This document shows, piece by piece, positions 8,695-17,794 of a stretch of 64,000 nucleotides of DNA. The stretch's first letter is position 1. The number at the start of each line of letters is the position of its first letter. The stretch spans positions 1-64,000 of the forward strand of contig NZ_WHOB01000062.1 of assembly GCF_013141775.1 (NCBI RefSeq), read 5' to 3'. This DNA is from Paenibacillus phytohabitans. GTDB taxonomy: Bacteria; Bacillota; Bacilli; Paenibacillales; Paenibacillaceae. The position numbers were made by a program, and so were the translations under genes. The notes beneath the pieces are model-generated. The model worked only from the letters and a program-made list of their open reading frames with translations, had not been told where the DNA came from and did no database searches.

Positions 8695-10323
8695 ATGAAG
8701 AAGTTACTAACGGGTATGCTCGCGCTTATGCTCGGTGCGGCGGCGTTATCGGGATGCTCCGGCGGCAACAATACAAATACAGATACAGATGCTGCCGGTG
8801 GCGGAGATACGGGCAAGAAGGTGAAGCTTACAGCAATTATGACCAAACATCCGCTGACCCAGGAATTCTCCAAAATGCAATGGCTGCAGGAGGCCGAGGA
8901 ACGCGCCGGAGTTGAAATTGAGTGGCAGGAGGTCACGGCGGATTGGGATCAGAAGAAGGGCACACTGCTTGCCAGCGGCGATATTCCTGACCTGATTGTA
9001 GGTGTGAATTCCATTACGGATGCCGATTTCTCGCAGTTCCCGGGCCTCTTCGAGGATATGACCGGACTGATCAAGGATTACGGCCCTAACGTACAGGCGA
9101 TGTTCGATGCCAAACCGGAGACCAAAGTGATTGCCACACAGCTGGACGGCAAAATCTACGGCCTGCCCAAATACCAGAGATTCTGGCCGGAAACCACAAC
9201 ACGCCAGTTCATCAACCAGAAGTGGCTGGACAATCTCGGCTTGCAGATGCCTACGAACTGGGATGAGCTGTTCGATGTGCTGAAAGCATTCAAGGATGAG
9301 GATGCCAACGGAAACGGCGATAAGAATGACGAAATTCCGATGGATTTTGCCCCTACAGGAACGGTAGCGTTCGGTGCCTTTATGCCGACCGTGCTGATGG
9401 GCAGCGAAGGGATTACACTGACGGATAACAGCGGACTGGGTTATTTCGTCGAAGACGGCAAGGTGAAGAACTTCTTCACGGATGAGCGCTACAAAACGCT
9501 GGTCGCGTTCCTGAACAAATGCTTCAGCGCCGGACTGATCAATCCTGAAGTGTTCACCCAGGACTATACCAAATACCAGTCCGTTGCCCGCGGCAACGGT
9601 GAGACAGCAGCCGTCGGCTTCACCTGGGGCTGGGAGGTCACGGACAGAGTCGGTAATACGCTGGCTCCACAGTATGCCTCGATGTCCCCGCTCAAAGTAT
9701 CGGCTGATTCAACCAGCAAGATTTCCTGGAGCTATGATTACAACTCCCTGAACTATGGGGTGAATGCAGTACAAATGTCCGCCCAATCCAAGCATAAGGA
9801 AGCGGCCATGAAGTTCATCAATGAATTGTATGATCCTACTGTAAGTATGCAGGTGCTGTTCGGCTCCCTCGGCACGAATATCGGTGACAATGGAGATGGC
9901 AGCTACAGTATTCTGCCTCCTGCGGATGCAGCGATGGACCCTGGTACCTGGAAATGGACCTCCTCCTGGGCCGATAACGGAGCTATGTATATTGCCGATT
10001 CCCTTAAGCTGACGCTGGGTACCGATATGCAGTCTGTCGGCAGCCAGACAGAGCCGCTCAAAGCAGCGCTGGACGGGATCAACAAGGATACGGATGTGCT
10101 GCCAAGCATGTTCATCAAGTACAGTGCGGCGGACAACAACACGATGAGCTTGAATAACACCGGTATGATGTCACTCGCCCTGTCGAAATGGTCGCAATGG
10201 ATTACCAAGGGCGGCATTGATGCCGAGTGGGACGACTATGTGAAGAATATCGGGAAGACCGGTGTGGACAAGAATATTGAGATCATCCAGAAATATTACG
10301 ATGACTATAAGAAGAATCAGTAA
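8695..10323 (+). CDS. Oligosaccharide ABC transporter binding lipoprotein (LplA/YtcQ-like)
   Basis: A 542-residue extracellular solute-binding protein of the long type typical of Paenibacillus, larger than the usual 430 residues. ATG 8695 follows AGGGAGG; a TTG-led extension from 8638 would bury the signal. The lipobox LSGC places the lipid on Cys20, followed by an acidic, glycine- and asparagine-rich linker. An EF-hand-like calcium loop, DEDANGNGDKNDE, lies near residue 203. Downstream are two permeases and a GH127-like enzyme, so the ligand is probably a beta-L-arabinofuranosyl oligosaccharide. No ATPase is encoded nearby. Confidence 0.87.
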   Translation: MKKLLTGMLALMLGAAALSGCSGGNNTNTDTDAAGGGDTGKKVKLTAIMTKHPLTQEFSKMQWLQEAEERAGVEIEWQEVTADWDQKKGTLLASGDIPDLIVGVNSITDADFSQFPGLFEDMTGLIKDYGPNVQAMFDAKPETKVIATQLDGKIYGLPKYQRFWPETTTRQFINQKWLDNLGLQMPTNWDELFDVLKAFKDEDANGNGDKNDEIPMDFAPTGTVAFGAFMPTVLMGSEGITLTDNSGLGYFVEDGKVKNFFTDERYKTLVAFLNKCFSAGLINPEVFTQDYTKYQSVARGNGETAAVGFTWGWEVTDRVGNTLAPQYASMSPLKVSADSTSKISWSYDYNSLNYGVNAVQMSAQSKHKEAAMKFINELYDPTVSMQVLFGSLGTNIGDNGDGSYSILPPADAAMDPGTWKWTSSWADNGAMYIADSLKLTLGTDMQSVGSQTEPLKAALDGINKDTDVLPSMFIKYSAADNNTMSLNNTGMMSLALSKWSQWITKGGIDAEWDDYVKNIGKTGVDKNIEIIQKYYDDYKKNQ

Positions 10324-10385
10324 TACAGCCTTGCAGCAGTTAACGCGCCATTAATCGAGGCACAGGTGCATAAGAGAAACCGGGA

Positions 10386-10432
10386 CCGGAGGAAGCGTCA
10401 GCGGACAATCAGGCTGAGACTGCTTGTTCCGG
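10386..10432 (+). terminator. Imperfect intra-operon hairpin after binding-protein gene
   Basis: CCGGAGGAAGCGTCAGC at 10386-10402 pairs imperfectly with the stretch ending TTCCGG at 10432. There is no strong T tract, so it may act as an RNA-stabilising or attenuating stem. It occupies the same place as the hairpins at 1841 and 37207. Confidence 0.45.
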
Positions 10433-10457
10433 CTCCTTGATGGAAGGGGCGGTTCTG

Positions 10458-11414
10458 ATGATATCGAAGAATCTGTATGAGCATCCGGCTCAGCCAAGGG
10501 CACATAAGAAGCCCACCGTACTGAATACCTTCAAGCGGGATCATCAGCTGTGGATTATGATTTTTCCGGCTATTGTCGTGATCTTTATCTTCAACTATAT
10601 CCCGATGTACGGCATCCAGCTGGCGTTCCGTGATTATGATTTCAGCAAAGGGCTGACCGGGGGCGCGTGGAGAGGGCTGTTCTATTTCCGGCAGTTTTTT
10701 GACAGCTATATGTTTGCCGATCTGATGAAAAACACGGTAGCGATCAGTCTCGCCACTGTAATTCTAAGCTTCCCCGCGCCCATCATTCTGGCGCTGCTGA
10801 TCAACCAGGTGCGCTGGAAGCGCGCCAAAAAAACACTTCAGACGACCGTGTATCTGCCGCATTTTATCTCCATCGTCGTTATGGTGGGTCTGCTGAACGT
10901 ACTGCTCTCCCCGAATTCGGGGGTAATCGGGCATATCCTCAGCTCGGTCGGATTGGGCGATGTCAACCTGCTGGGCTCAACGGGGACGTTCGTTCCGGTA
11001 TATGTGCTCTCAGAGATCTGGCAGCATTGCGGGTGGAACAGCATCATCTATCTGGCCGCACTGTCTACTGTGGACCCGCAGCTCTATGATTCCTCCAAAA
11101 TCGACGGGGCCAGCCGCTGGCAGACGATCAAGCATGTGGATATTCCGGCGCTGATTCCAACCATTATTATTCTGTTCGTGCTCAGTATGGGGAATGTGCT
11201 CAGTACGGGGTTCGAGAAGGTGTTCCTGATGCAGAATGCCCTGAACCTTCCGGTGTCCGAGGTCATCGCAACCTATGTCTACAAAATCGGGATTATCAGC
11301 AACCAGTTCAGCTATTCCGCCGCCATCGGGCTGTTTAATACCGTGATCAACTTTGTGTTCCTGTACGCGATGAATATGATTGCCCGCAAGTCCTCGGATA
11401 TCAGCCTGTGGTAG
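10458..11414 (+). CDS. Oligosaccharide ABC transporter permease (LplB/YteP-like)
   Basis: A 318-residue permease with six membrane segments, starting with LWIMIFPAIVVIFIFNYIPMYG, a phrase typical of the LplB/YteP type. The EAA motif, YDSSKIDGASRWQTIKHVDIPAL, is near residues 213-235, and the protein ends DISLW as many in this class do. ATG 10458 follows AAGGGGCGG; upstream TTG 10437 and ATG 10440 are less well placed. Substrate by context is an arabinoside. Pairs with 11442-12347. Confidence 0.86.
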   Translation: MISKNLYEHPAQPRAHKKPTVLNTFKRDHQLWIMIFPAIVVIFIFNYIPMYGIQLAFRDYDFSKGLTGGAWRGLFYFRQFFDSYMFADLMKNTVAISLATVILSFPAPIILALLINQVRWKRAKKTLQTTVYLPHFISIVVMVGLLNVLLSPNSGVIGHILSSVGLGDVNLLGSTGTFVPVYVLSEIWQHCGWNSIIYLAALSTVDPQLYDSSKIDGASRWQTIKHVDIPALIPTIIILFVLSMGNVLSTGFEKVFLMQNALNLPVSEVIATYVYKIGIISNQFSYSAAIGLFNTVINFVFLYAMNMIARKSSDISLW

Positions 11415-11441
11415 CAGAGCTTACGGAAGGAGTGGAGTAAC

Positions 11442-12347
11442 ATGCAGCTAATCACTAACAGTAAAGGTAAAAATAAAACTGACATCCTCTTCGATGCTGT
11501 CGTATATCTGGTCTGCCTGCTCATCTTTTTGAGCATTGTGTACCCGCTGTATTTCGTCATTATCGCCTCTGTCAGTGACTCCACGCTGGTGTCGACAGGT
11601 CAGGTGACTATTTTCCCCAAGAATATCAGCTTCTTCGGCTATAGTGAAATTTTCAAGGATGCGCGGATCTGGACGGGGTATAGCAATACACTGCTCTATA
11701 CGGTGCTTGGGACGGCCGTGAACCTGCTGTTCACCCTGCCTGCGGCGTACGTGCTGTCCAGACAGGAGTTCCGGGCCCGGCGTTTTCTGATGCTGACCTT
11801 TGTAATTACACTGTTCTTCAACGGAGGACTGATTCCGACCTACCTGCTGATGAAGGATATGCATATGACGAATACGATGTGGGTGTTTATTATCCCGTTC
11901 TGCGTGAATGTCTATAATCTGATTATCGCCCGCTCGTTCTTCGAGAATTCGATCCCGAGAGAGCTGTTTGAGGCGGCTTCGATGGATGGCTGTACGCATT
12001 TCAAATTCTTCCTCAAGGTCGCCCTGCCGCTCTCCAAAGCGGTGGTTTCAGTTATCGGACTGTATTATCTCGTTGCCCACTGGAATGACTTCTTCACCGG
12101 ACTGATCTACATCCGCAGCAATAACCTGCAGCCGCTGCAGATAGTGCTGAGAGATATTCTGCTGTCCAACCAGGTGTTCTCGCAAGGTGCGGGAGCGGGC
12201 GGTTCAGCCGGAGGTTATGCCCAGCAGTATGCGGATCAGGTGAAGTATGGAGTCATCATCGTGTCTACCCTGCCTATTCTGATTGTGTACCCGTTCATCC
12301 AGAAGTACTTCGATAAAGGGGTCATGATCGGCTCGGTCAAAGGTTAA
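11442..12347 (+). CDS. Oligosaccharide ABC transporter permease (LplC/YtcP-like)
   Basis: A 301-residue permease of the YtcP type, with FLSIVYPLYFVIIASVSD near the N-terminus and an EAA loop, LFEAASMDGCTHFKFFLKVALPL, near residues 180-202. It ends KYFDKGVMIGSVKG, the class signature. ATG 11442 follows GGAAGGAGTGGAG. The GH127-like gene begins 15 bp after the stop behind GAGGAGG, so transport and hydrolysis are tightly coupled. A glycine/alanine loop (GAGAGGSAGG) near residue 250 is ordinary for such loops. Confidence 0.86.
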   Translation: MQLITNSKGKNKTDILFDAVVYLVCLLIFLSIVYPLYFVIIASVSDSTLVSTGQVTIFPKNISFFGYSEIFKDARIWTGYSNTLLYTVLGTAVNLLFTLPAAYVLSRQEFRARRFLMLTFVITLFFNGGLIPTYLLMKDMHMTNTMWVFIIPFCVNVYNLIIARSFFENSIPRELFEAASMDGCTHFKFFLKVALPLSKAVVSVIGLYYLVAHWNDFFTGLIYIRSNNLQPLQIVLRDILLSNQVFSQGAGAGGSAGGYAQQYADQVKYGVIIVSTLPILIVYPFIQKYFDKGVMIGSVKG

Positions 12348-12362
12348 AGAGGAGGATGAGTG

Positions 12363-14240
12363 ATGAACACAGATACGAATAATAATGCGGCAGTAAACTC
12401 AGGCATGCTGTACCAGCCGGGTACGGTGAAAATAACCCCTGTCATGCAGGCCTTCGGCTACAGCCATGTCGCGCTTAAGCCCGGCCACTGGAAACAGCAG
12501 CAGGATGAGACCATCGAGATGTATCTGGGCATTCCGGATGAGGATCTGCTGCATATTTTCCGGGTCAAGGCGGGTGTGCCCTCGGAGGCTGACGGTTTAG
12601 CCGGCTGGTACGGGGCGGGGGCAAGCACCTTCGGCCAGAAGCTGGGGGCGTATGCGAAGCTGTACCGGGTGACCGGTGATTTCAGACTGCAGGAAAAAGC
12701 AGAGCTGCTCGCAGATGAGTGGATCGCCTGCGCCGAGCAGTCCGCTGAATTATTCGACAATGACACCTATGTCTATGAGAAGCTGCTCGGCGGTTTCCTC
12801 GATCTGTATGAATATCTGGGCTATGAGCGGATTCTCCCTTATGTGCTGAAGCTGACGGAAGCCGCGATGAACCGCTTCAAGCAGGATATTGCCAGGGACG
12901 GGCTGCAGGACCACGGGCTGTGGTCCAGTCATATGATCGAATGGTACACGCTGCCGGAGAATCTGTACCGTGCGTATCAGCTGACCGGAGAAGAGAAGTA
13001 CAAGGACTTCGCTAAGGTATGGGACTACGATTACTTGTGGGATAAGCTGAACAGCAGGGATTTCGCGATCGGCCCGCGTCATGCCTACAGCCAGGTGAAC
13101 AGTCTATCCAGCGCAGCGCGCGCCTATGAAGTGACCGGGGATGAACGTTATCTGTCGGCGATGAAGATCGCTTACGATGAGCTTACGGCCCATCATATTT
13201 TTGCCACCGGCGGTTATGGGCCTGCGGAATGCCTGTTCACGGAGAAGGAGGGCTACCTGGGGGATTCACTGAAATCAACCTGGGACTCTACGTTGTCCAG
13301 CCTGACCTATACCAATTTCGCCGGGACGGAAGTCACCCGCAATGATACCTGGGGCAGCTGCGAGGTCTCCTGCTGTGCCTGGGCTGTGTTCAAATTCAGC
13401 AGCTACCTGCTGCAATATACCGGGGAAGCCAAGTACGGCGAATGGGTGGAGAAGCTGCTGTATAACGGAACGGGCGCGCAGCTCCCGGTGAAGCCGGACG
13501 GAAGAGTGATGTATTATGCCAACTACTTTCTGGATGGTGCAGTGAAGACGGTGGAGGACCGGAGACTGCAAGAGGGCGGGCATAATTTCGAGTGGCAATG
13601 CTGCACAGGCACCTTCCCGCAGGATGTCGCGGAGTATAGCAATATGCTCTACTATCACAGTGAGGATAGCTTGTATGTAACGCAGTATCTGCCCTCCCGG
13701 GTGAAGTGGGCCAATGACGGCATGGATATTACGGTGGAAAACTATTCGCAGTATCCGGAAGTGGAGGGTCCGGTCAAGCTGCGGATCAGCCTGGAGGGCA
13801 GCGTGGAATTCGGACTGAAGCTGCGCGTTCCGGCGTGGGCCACAGGACTGAACAGCTTGAAGATCAACGGGGAAGAGGTGGAGACGGCGGTTGTGCCCGG
13901 TGAGTGGGCTTCAGTCCGCAGGGAGTGGAACGATGGGGACATTGTGGAGATCGACTTTCCGTTCCCGCTCTATTTCAGAGCTGTGGATGCTGCGAATCCC
14001 GGCATTGCCGCCTTGAGCTACGGCCCGCTGGTGCTGGTAGCCGATAAGATGACCCAGTTCATCGGCGACACCGCCGACCCGTCCGGCTGGATACACCCGG
14101 CTGAAGGGCAGCCGTATACCTTTGAGACGGACAAAGGCCATGTGGCAGGATACAGTCACCTGACCCGCAGCTTCAAGCCTTATTACAAAATCGGAGAAAT
14201 GCAGTGGTATTATATGTACAACGAAATCCAGCCGCGTTAG
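12363..14240 (+). CDS. GH127-like (DUF1680) beta-L-arabinofuranosidase candidate with atypical metal-site spacing
   Basis: A 625-residue cytoplasmic protein (no signal peptide). An alpha/alpha-barrel core is followed by beta domains with KLRVPAWA and DGDIVEIDFPF, the layout of DUF1680/GH127. In characterised GH127 enzymes zinc is bound by Glu-x-Cys and a later Cys-Cys pair, one cysteine being the nucleophile. Here the pair is clear in EWQCCTGTF (Cys413-Cys414). The first motif, however, is SCEVSCCA (Glu334, Cys337, Cys338), where Ser336 takes the expected cysteine place. It may use Cys337, or have a changed activity. ATG 12363 fits AGGAGG better than GTG 12360. Co-operonic with the importer, so it probably acts on the imported sugar. 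Confidence 0.75.
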   Translation: MNTDTNNNAAVNSGMLYQPGTVKITPVMQAFGYSHVALKPGHWKQQQDETIEMYLGIPDEDLLHIFRVKAGVPSEADGLAGWYGAGASTFGQKLGAYAKLYRVTGDFRLQEKAELLADEWIACAEQSAELFDNDTYVYEKLLGGFLDLYEYLGYERILPYVLKLTEAAMNRFKQDIARDGLQDHGLWSSHMIEWYTLPENLYRAYQLTGEEKYKDFAKVWDYDYLWDKLNSRDFAIGPRHAYSQVNSLSSAARAYEVTGDERYLSAMKIAYDELTAHHIFATGGYGPAECLFTEKEGYLGDSLKSTWDSTLSSLTYTNFAGTEVTRNDTWGSCEVSCCAWAVFKFSSYLLQYTGEAKYGEWVEKLLYNGTGAQLPVKPDGRVMYYANYFLDGAVKTVEDRRLQEGGHNFEWQCCTGTFPQDVAEYSNMLYYHSEDSLYVTQYLPSRVKWANDGMDITVENYSQYPEVEGPVKLRISLEGSVEFGLKLRVPAWATGLNSLKINGEEVETAVVPGEWASVRREWNDGDIVEIDFPFPLYFRAVDAANPGIAALSYGPLVLVADKMTQFIGDTADPSGWIHPAEGQPYTFETDKGHVAGYSHLTRSFKPYYKIGEMQWYYMYNEIQPR

Positions 14241-14257
14241 CGGCTGGATTGTTTGTT
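14225..14257 (+). terminator. Terminator overlapping the GH127-like stop codon
   Basis: AATCCAGCCGC (14225-14235) pairs perfectly with GCGGCTGGATT (14240-14250) around a GTTA loop; TGTTTGTTT follows. The TAG stop of the gene (14238-14240) lies in the loop. Confidence 0.8.
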
Positions 14258-14297
14258 TGTGGTTATGAACCGTAATACGAGCGTTGCTAGATAAGCT

Positions 14298-14384
14298 GAA
14301 CATAAAACCTTAACATGAAACCTGAAAAAACTTTAACATAAAACTTTAACATAAAACTTGAACATGAAATTTTAACATAAATCT
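14298..14384 (+). repeat. 13-bp AT-rich tandem repeat (TTTAACATAAAAC type)
   Basis: AACATR begins at 14299, 14312, 14335, 14348, 14361 and 14374, mostly 13 bp apart, with variants such as GAACATGAAA. It sits just after the operon terminator in the gap between convergent genes. Confidence 0.7.
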
Positions 14385-14466
14385 AACCTTAACCTTGTGA
14401 ATATTTGAACCTCCGGCGTAGCGTCAAGAAGTTCGTGTGAAAGAGTAGAAGTACCTCCCCTGGGTA

Positions 14467-14610
14467 TGGGAGGAGTATGGGTAGGGGTAGGGGTATGGGT
14501 AGGGGTAGGGGTAGGAGTAGGAGTAGGAGTAGGAGTAGGAGTATGAGTATGAGTATGAGTATGAGTATGAGTATGAATATGAGTATGAATATGAGTATGA
14601 GTACGGGTTC
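14467..14610 (+). repeat. C-free hexanucleotide tract, GGGGTA grading into GAGTAG and GAGTAT
   Basis: About 140 bp without a single C until the end. It changes gradually from (GGGGTA/TGGGTA) at 14479-14512 through GAGTAG to GAGTAT/GAATAT. The first part has at least six runs of three or four G separated by TA or TAT, a canonical G-quadruplex pattern. The opposite strand reads as alternating Tyr-Ser in one frame, an artefact of the six-base period. Confidence 0.85.
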
Positions 14611-14687
14611 GCCTGTTGTCGCAGGAACCCTTGATTCATCCGCTTTCTGGGTAGTGATCAGCTGACTTTTACTAACTTTTATAAAAT

Positions 14688-14864
14688 CCTGCACATAATA
14701 CAACATTTCCCTCGTCTTATCGGCCGAAATCCAAAATTGTTGTATCAAATGCAGGATTTCAGCTTTTTCCAGCGGTTTAGGAGGATTATTGTTGTATTTC
14801 ATACAACAATAATCCCGGACACCTAGCTATTCATCAATCCAAGTTGCAAAATATACAACATTTA
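14688..14864. repeat. TACAAC-box intergenic element, copy B
   Basis: Boxes begin at 14699, 14750 (TGCAGG, degenerate), 14802 and 14854, spaced 51, 52 and 52 bp, the same geometry as copy A at 5097. It includes a perfect hairpin at 14783-14815 with 15-bp arms, GGATTATTGTTGTAT, and a TTC loop. No T tract follows the hairpin. The rest, 14865-15006, holds nothing I recognise. Confidence 0.78.
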
Positions 14865-15006
14865 TGTCTACTGTGCTTCCGAAGAAGTCTCCATTCTGCT
14901 GCAGGTCACGAATCAAGTGCAGGGCATTGACGTATTCCGCCAGCCTCGCTGTGACTGACCGGTAACCTGCAGGTGTGTTGTCTAAAGTGCAGCTTATATA
15001 GCGTAC

Positions 15007-17610
15007 TTATTCCTTCACGATTGTAATCACATATTCCTGCTCCGTCGTATGATCCTCTGCCTTAACCGTGAGGTTCAGCGTAGTGCGGTTTTCGGTCAGC
15101 TTAACCTGGCGCGGGAGCGAGTCCTCGATCAGGATTCCGCCCGCATAGACCAGGGCATTCTTATGCTCTGGTGTGACATTCAGCTGTACACTGCCGGCCG
15201 CTTGCGGAACGGTAAGGGTATAAGCGGTTACGCCGCTGGTGAAGGGAGCAGAGAGCGTGCCTTCGCTAAAAGCAAGCTGGCGCAGCCCGGCGCTACGGCT
15301 GTAGCCGGTCATCATGCGCAGCAGATCGAATATACCATTTTCCTGCCCCGGAATGACGAATTTGACCTCCACTTCGGTCTTGCCACTGATGACTTCAGCC
15401 GGGATAAGATAACTCCGGTTGTAGAAGCTGCGCGCCTGATCGGTGTGCAGAATTTCGCTGCTGATCAGCTCACCGTCCGCATAAATAGCGATCTCCTTGC
15501 CGTTGCTGCCGGAGAAATAGGTAACCGAGAGGTAGTTGTCACTCTGCGGCGCCACCTTCAGCCGGTAGCTGAACCAGCCGCCATTCTCCGCCTTGCGGAT
15601 ATTGTATCCGTCCCATATAGCCACAGAGGTATTCTCCCCTTGAATTCCGTGCTCCAGCTCGTATTGGTCATTGCCGACAGGCAGACTGTCAAGGGTGGCA
15701 TCCTGCACACGCTGCCGGATTTTGCCCTGCAGAATATGCTGCTGCAGCTCCGCCGAATCGGCTTCCACCAGCCGCCAATAGATGCCGTAACGCTCATTAT
15801 GCTGCTTATAATGGGGCGTAAATACCAGCCGGTTGTCTTCATCCGTTCCCTGAAGCGCAAACGCCAGTTCATTCTGCTCCAGCCGGACAACGCGGTCCGC
15901 AAGCTGCTCCAGCCATGATTCCGGACTTTCATTCACCGTGGTGATGAAATCCTTCACTAGCATATTGCGGGTCGGCACACTGACATCCACACCTGTGGCA
16001 GACACAGCCAGATCAGTCCGGCCCAGGGCGGCGCTGAGCACTGCCGGCCCGTATTTGAAGGCTGCAACATGCCGGGCATCCGGGAGATTGAAGTAAGTAA
16101 GCTTCATCGGCAGCCGGAGCTGCAGAGTATCGCCGTCTTCCCATACTCTGCCCACTACAGCATATGTTCCGCTCCCGTTGAATACAGCATTGACCGGCTC
16201 CCCGTTCAATAGGAGCTCCGCTTCACCGGCCAGCCAGTCCGGCAGACGAAGCTTGAGCGCAAGGGGACTGGCCTGAGGCTGCAGGGTGTTTATTGTGAAT
16301 TGTACAGCATCGCTATAAGGCAAATTGGCCGATTGTGTCAGCTTCAGCCCGTGTTCACTGGAGTGGAGGGTGGAGCTTAGGTACTGATTGACCACAATGC
16401 TTGCGGCATCATAGAAATACAGGCTGTCATTCAGCTTGGTGAAGCTCTCCATGCCGGTTCCGGTGCAGCACCAGAAATGCTCGAACGGTGAGCTGTACAC
16501 TTTGAAGTAACCCGTTGCCATAGGCTGAAAATACATCGTCATCCCGGTATGCGGATGCTGTGAGGACACGATCGCATTCAGGTACGTATTCTCGTAAAAC
16601 TCAGCGTACTTGGAGTCTCCGGTGATTTTGAACAGCTCGCGTGTCAGCTTCAGCATATTATAGGTGTTGCAGGTCTCCGCTGTGAAATTGGAGCGTTCCC
16701 GGTCCAGCATATCCGGATCGCCGAAATGCTCCCACTCGCTGTTGCCGCCGGTAATGTAGCTGTGATGATGCACAACCATATCCCAGAACTGCCTTGCGGC
16801 CTCCAGATAAAAGACCTCACTCTCCCCAAGGGTCCGGTAACGGTTCAGCGCCCCGAGGAACTTCGGAATGGTTGTATTGGCATGTTTGCCTTTGAGGATA
16901 TCTTTGCCTTCACGGACCGGAGTGAACAAAGTCAGCTCATCAAAGCTGTGGGCGGCGCTTAAGTGGTTAGCGTTCCCGCTGATTTTGTACAGCTCATAAA
17001 GGCAGTCATTCATCCCGCCATATTCGACGGATAATACGCGCTGCTGTATTTCGTCAGACCAGGAAGCCGTACGGTTGTACACCCAATCCCCCAGCTTGTT
17101 CACTACGTTATACGCTGTTGCGCTGCCGGTAGCAGAGTAGGCGGCGGTGAGTCCGGCGATAATCTTGTGCATTGTATACCAAGGCACCCAGGCAGGCTGT
17201 TTATTCTCGACATTATCGAACAACTGCTCATCGAACGCTGACAGGTAACCGCTCTCAAGCTGGCACAGTGCAAGCTCACTGAGCAGGTATTCCAGTCTGA
17301 GCGCAAGCGCATCATCTTGGGTGGTGGCATAAGCCTGGGACAAGGCAGAGAGATAATGGCCCAGCGTATGCCCGCGGATTTCGGTATTCTCCCAGCCCGG
17401 ATACTTCTCGCTCTTCTTCGGGAGTCCCCGCTTCTCACGGAAGCCGGCCAGCAGCCGGTCAGGTTCCAAGCTGGTGAGGTACGCTACTTCTTTGGCAAAG
17501 GCGTTGACGATATACGGATCGGCTATGGAAACCTGATGCATGCGGTACTCCTGATACATGGGTTTGCCCTGAGTCTGGGCCGCAGACTGCGTTTGGGGTG
17601 TAATTGTCAC
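15007..17610 (-). CDS. GH127/GH146-type beta-L-arabinofuranosidase with C-terminal accessory domains
   Basis: An 867-residue protein. The catalytic part carries the canonical zinc-thiolate site: Glu312-Thr-Cys314 in FTAETCNTYNMLKLTRELF and Cys381-Cys382 in FWCCTGTGMESF. It is followed by a beta region, then a DUF6805-like module (NGGWFSYRLKV around residue 690), and finally a cadherin-like beta-sandwich of about 90 residues (LRQLAFSEGTLSAPF onwards). No signal peptide is visible, so despite the accessory domains it is probably cytoplasmic. GTG 17610 follows GGTGAT; Met18 is an alternative. It is convergent to the GH127-like operon and carries the shared 25-bp operator upstream, so both should respond to the same AraC protein. 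Confidence 0.85.
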   Translation of the reverse strand: MTITPQTQSAAQTQGKPMYQEYRMHQVSIADPYIVNAFAKEVAYLTSLEPDRLLAGFREKRGLPKKSEKYPGWENTEIRGHTLGHYLSALSQAYATTQDDALALRLEYLLSELALCQLESGYLSAFDEQLFDNVENKQPAWVPWYTMHKIIAGLTAAYSATGSATAYNVVNKLGDWVYNRTASWSDEIQQRVLSVEYGGMNDCLYELYKISGNANHLSAAHSFDELTLFTPVREGKDILKGKHANTTIPKFLGALNRYRTLGESEVFYLEAARQFWDMVVHHHSYITGGNSEWEHFGDPDMLDRERSNFTAETCNTYNMLKLTRELFKITGDSKYAEFYENTYLNAIVSSQHPHTGMTMYFQPMATGYFKVYSSPFEHFWCCTGTGMESFTKLNDSLYFYDAASIVVNQYLSSTLHSSEHGLKLTQSANLPYSDAVQFTINTLQPQASPLALKLRLPDWLAGEAELLLNGEPVNAVFNGSGTYAVVGRVWEDGDTLQLRLPMKLTYFNLPDARHVAAFKYGPAVLSAALGRTDLAVSATGVDVSVPTRNMLVKDFITTVNESPESWLEQLADRVVRLEQNELAFALQGTDEDNRLVFTPHYKQHNERYGIYWRLVEADSAELQQHILQGKIRQRVQDATLDSLPVGNDQYELEHGIQGENTSVAIWDGYNIRKAENGGWFSYRLKVAPQSDNYLSVTYFSGSNGKEIAIYADGELISSEILHTDQARSFYNRSYLIPAEVISGKTEVEVKFVIPGQENGIFDLLRMMTGYSRSAGLRQLAFSEGTLSAPFTSGVTAYTLTVPQAAGSVQLNVTPEHKNALVYAGGILIEDSLPRQVKLTENRTTLNLTVKAEDHTTEQEYVITIVKE

Positions 17611-17708
17611 TTTTTATCACCATTCCTATGGATTCTATAATGTTAAAGCAAGGCTGGTATCCTATGAATAAGCTTATATTTAAAGGGCTTGTCGGTAAAT
17701 AGTGATAG

Positions 17709-17733
17709 GTTCGAATATGTGTGAAAAGGTTAG
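17709..17733 (-). promoter_or_regulatory. Shared operator, copy 2
   Basis: The minus strand matches 8349-8373 at 24 of 25 positions. It lies about 100 bp upstream of the GTG of the GH127/146 gene. The rarity of a 25-bp match makes chance unlikely. Confidence 0.65.
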
Positions 17734-17794
17734 ATTTGCGAGATGGAGTGGGATAAGAGATGAGTTGCGGGGCGGAGGAACTGCTGGCCAAAAG

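Noticed and set aside
14389..14802. Minus-strand frame with a Ser-Tyr or Leu-Ile run and a conserved IQQ-ADxxR-MLY segment
   Set aside because: Covers a hexamer tract and a TACAAC element; codon differences with the other copy are mostly non-synonymous.
14783..14815. Terminator for the GH127/146 gene
   Set aside because: Perfect 15-bp hairpin but no T tract and about 190 bp past the stop; it belongs to the TACAAC element.
15049..15918. 289-codon plus-strand frame
   Set aside because: Shadow of the GH127/146 gene on the other strand, which has domains and a start site.
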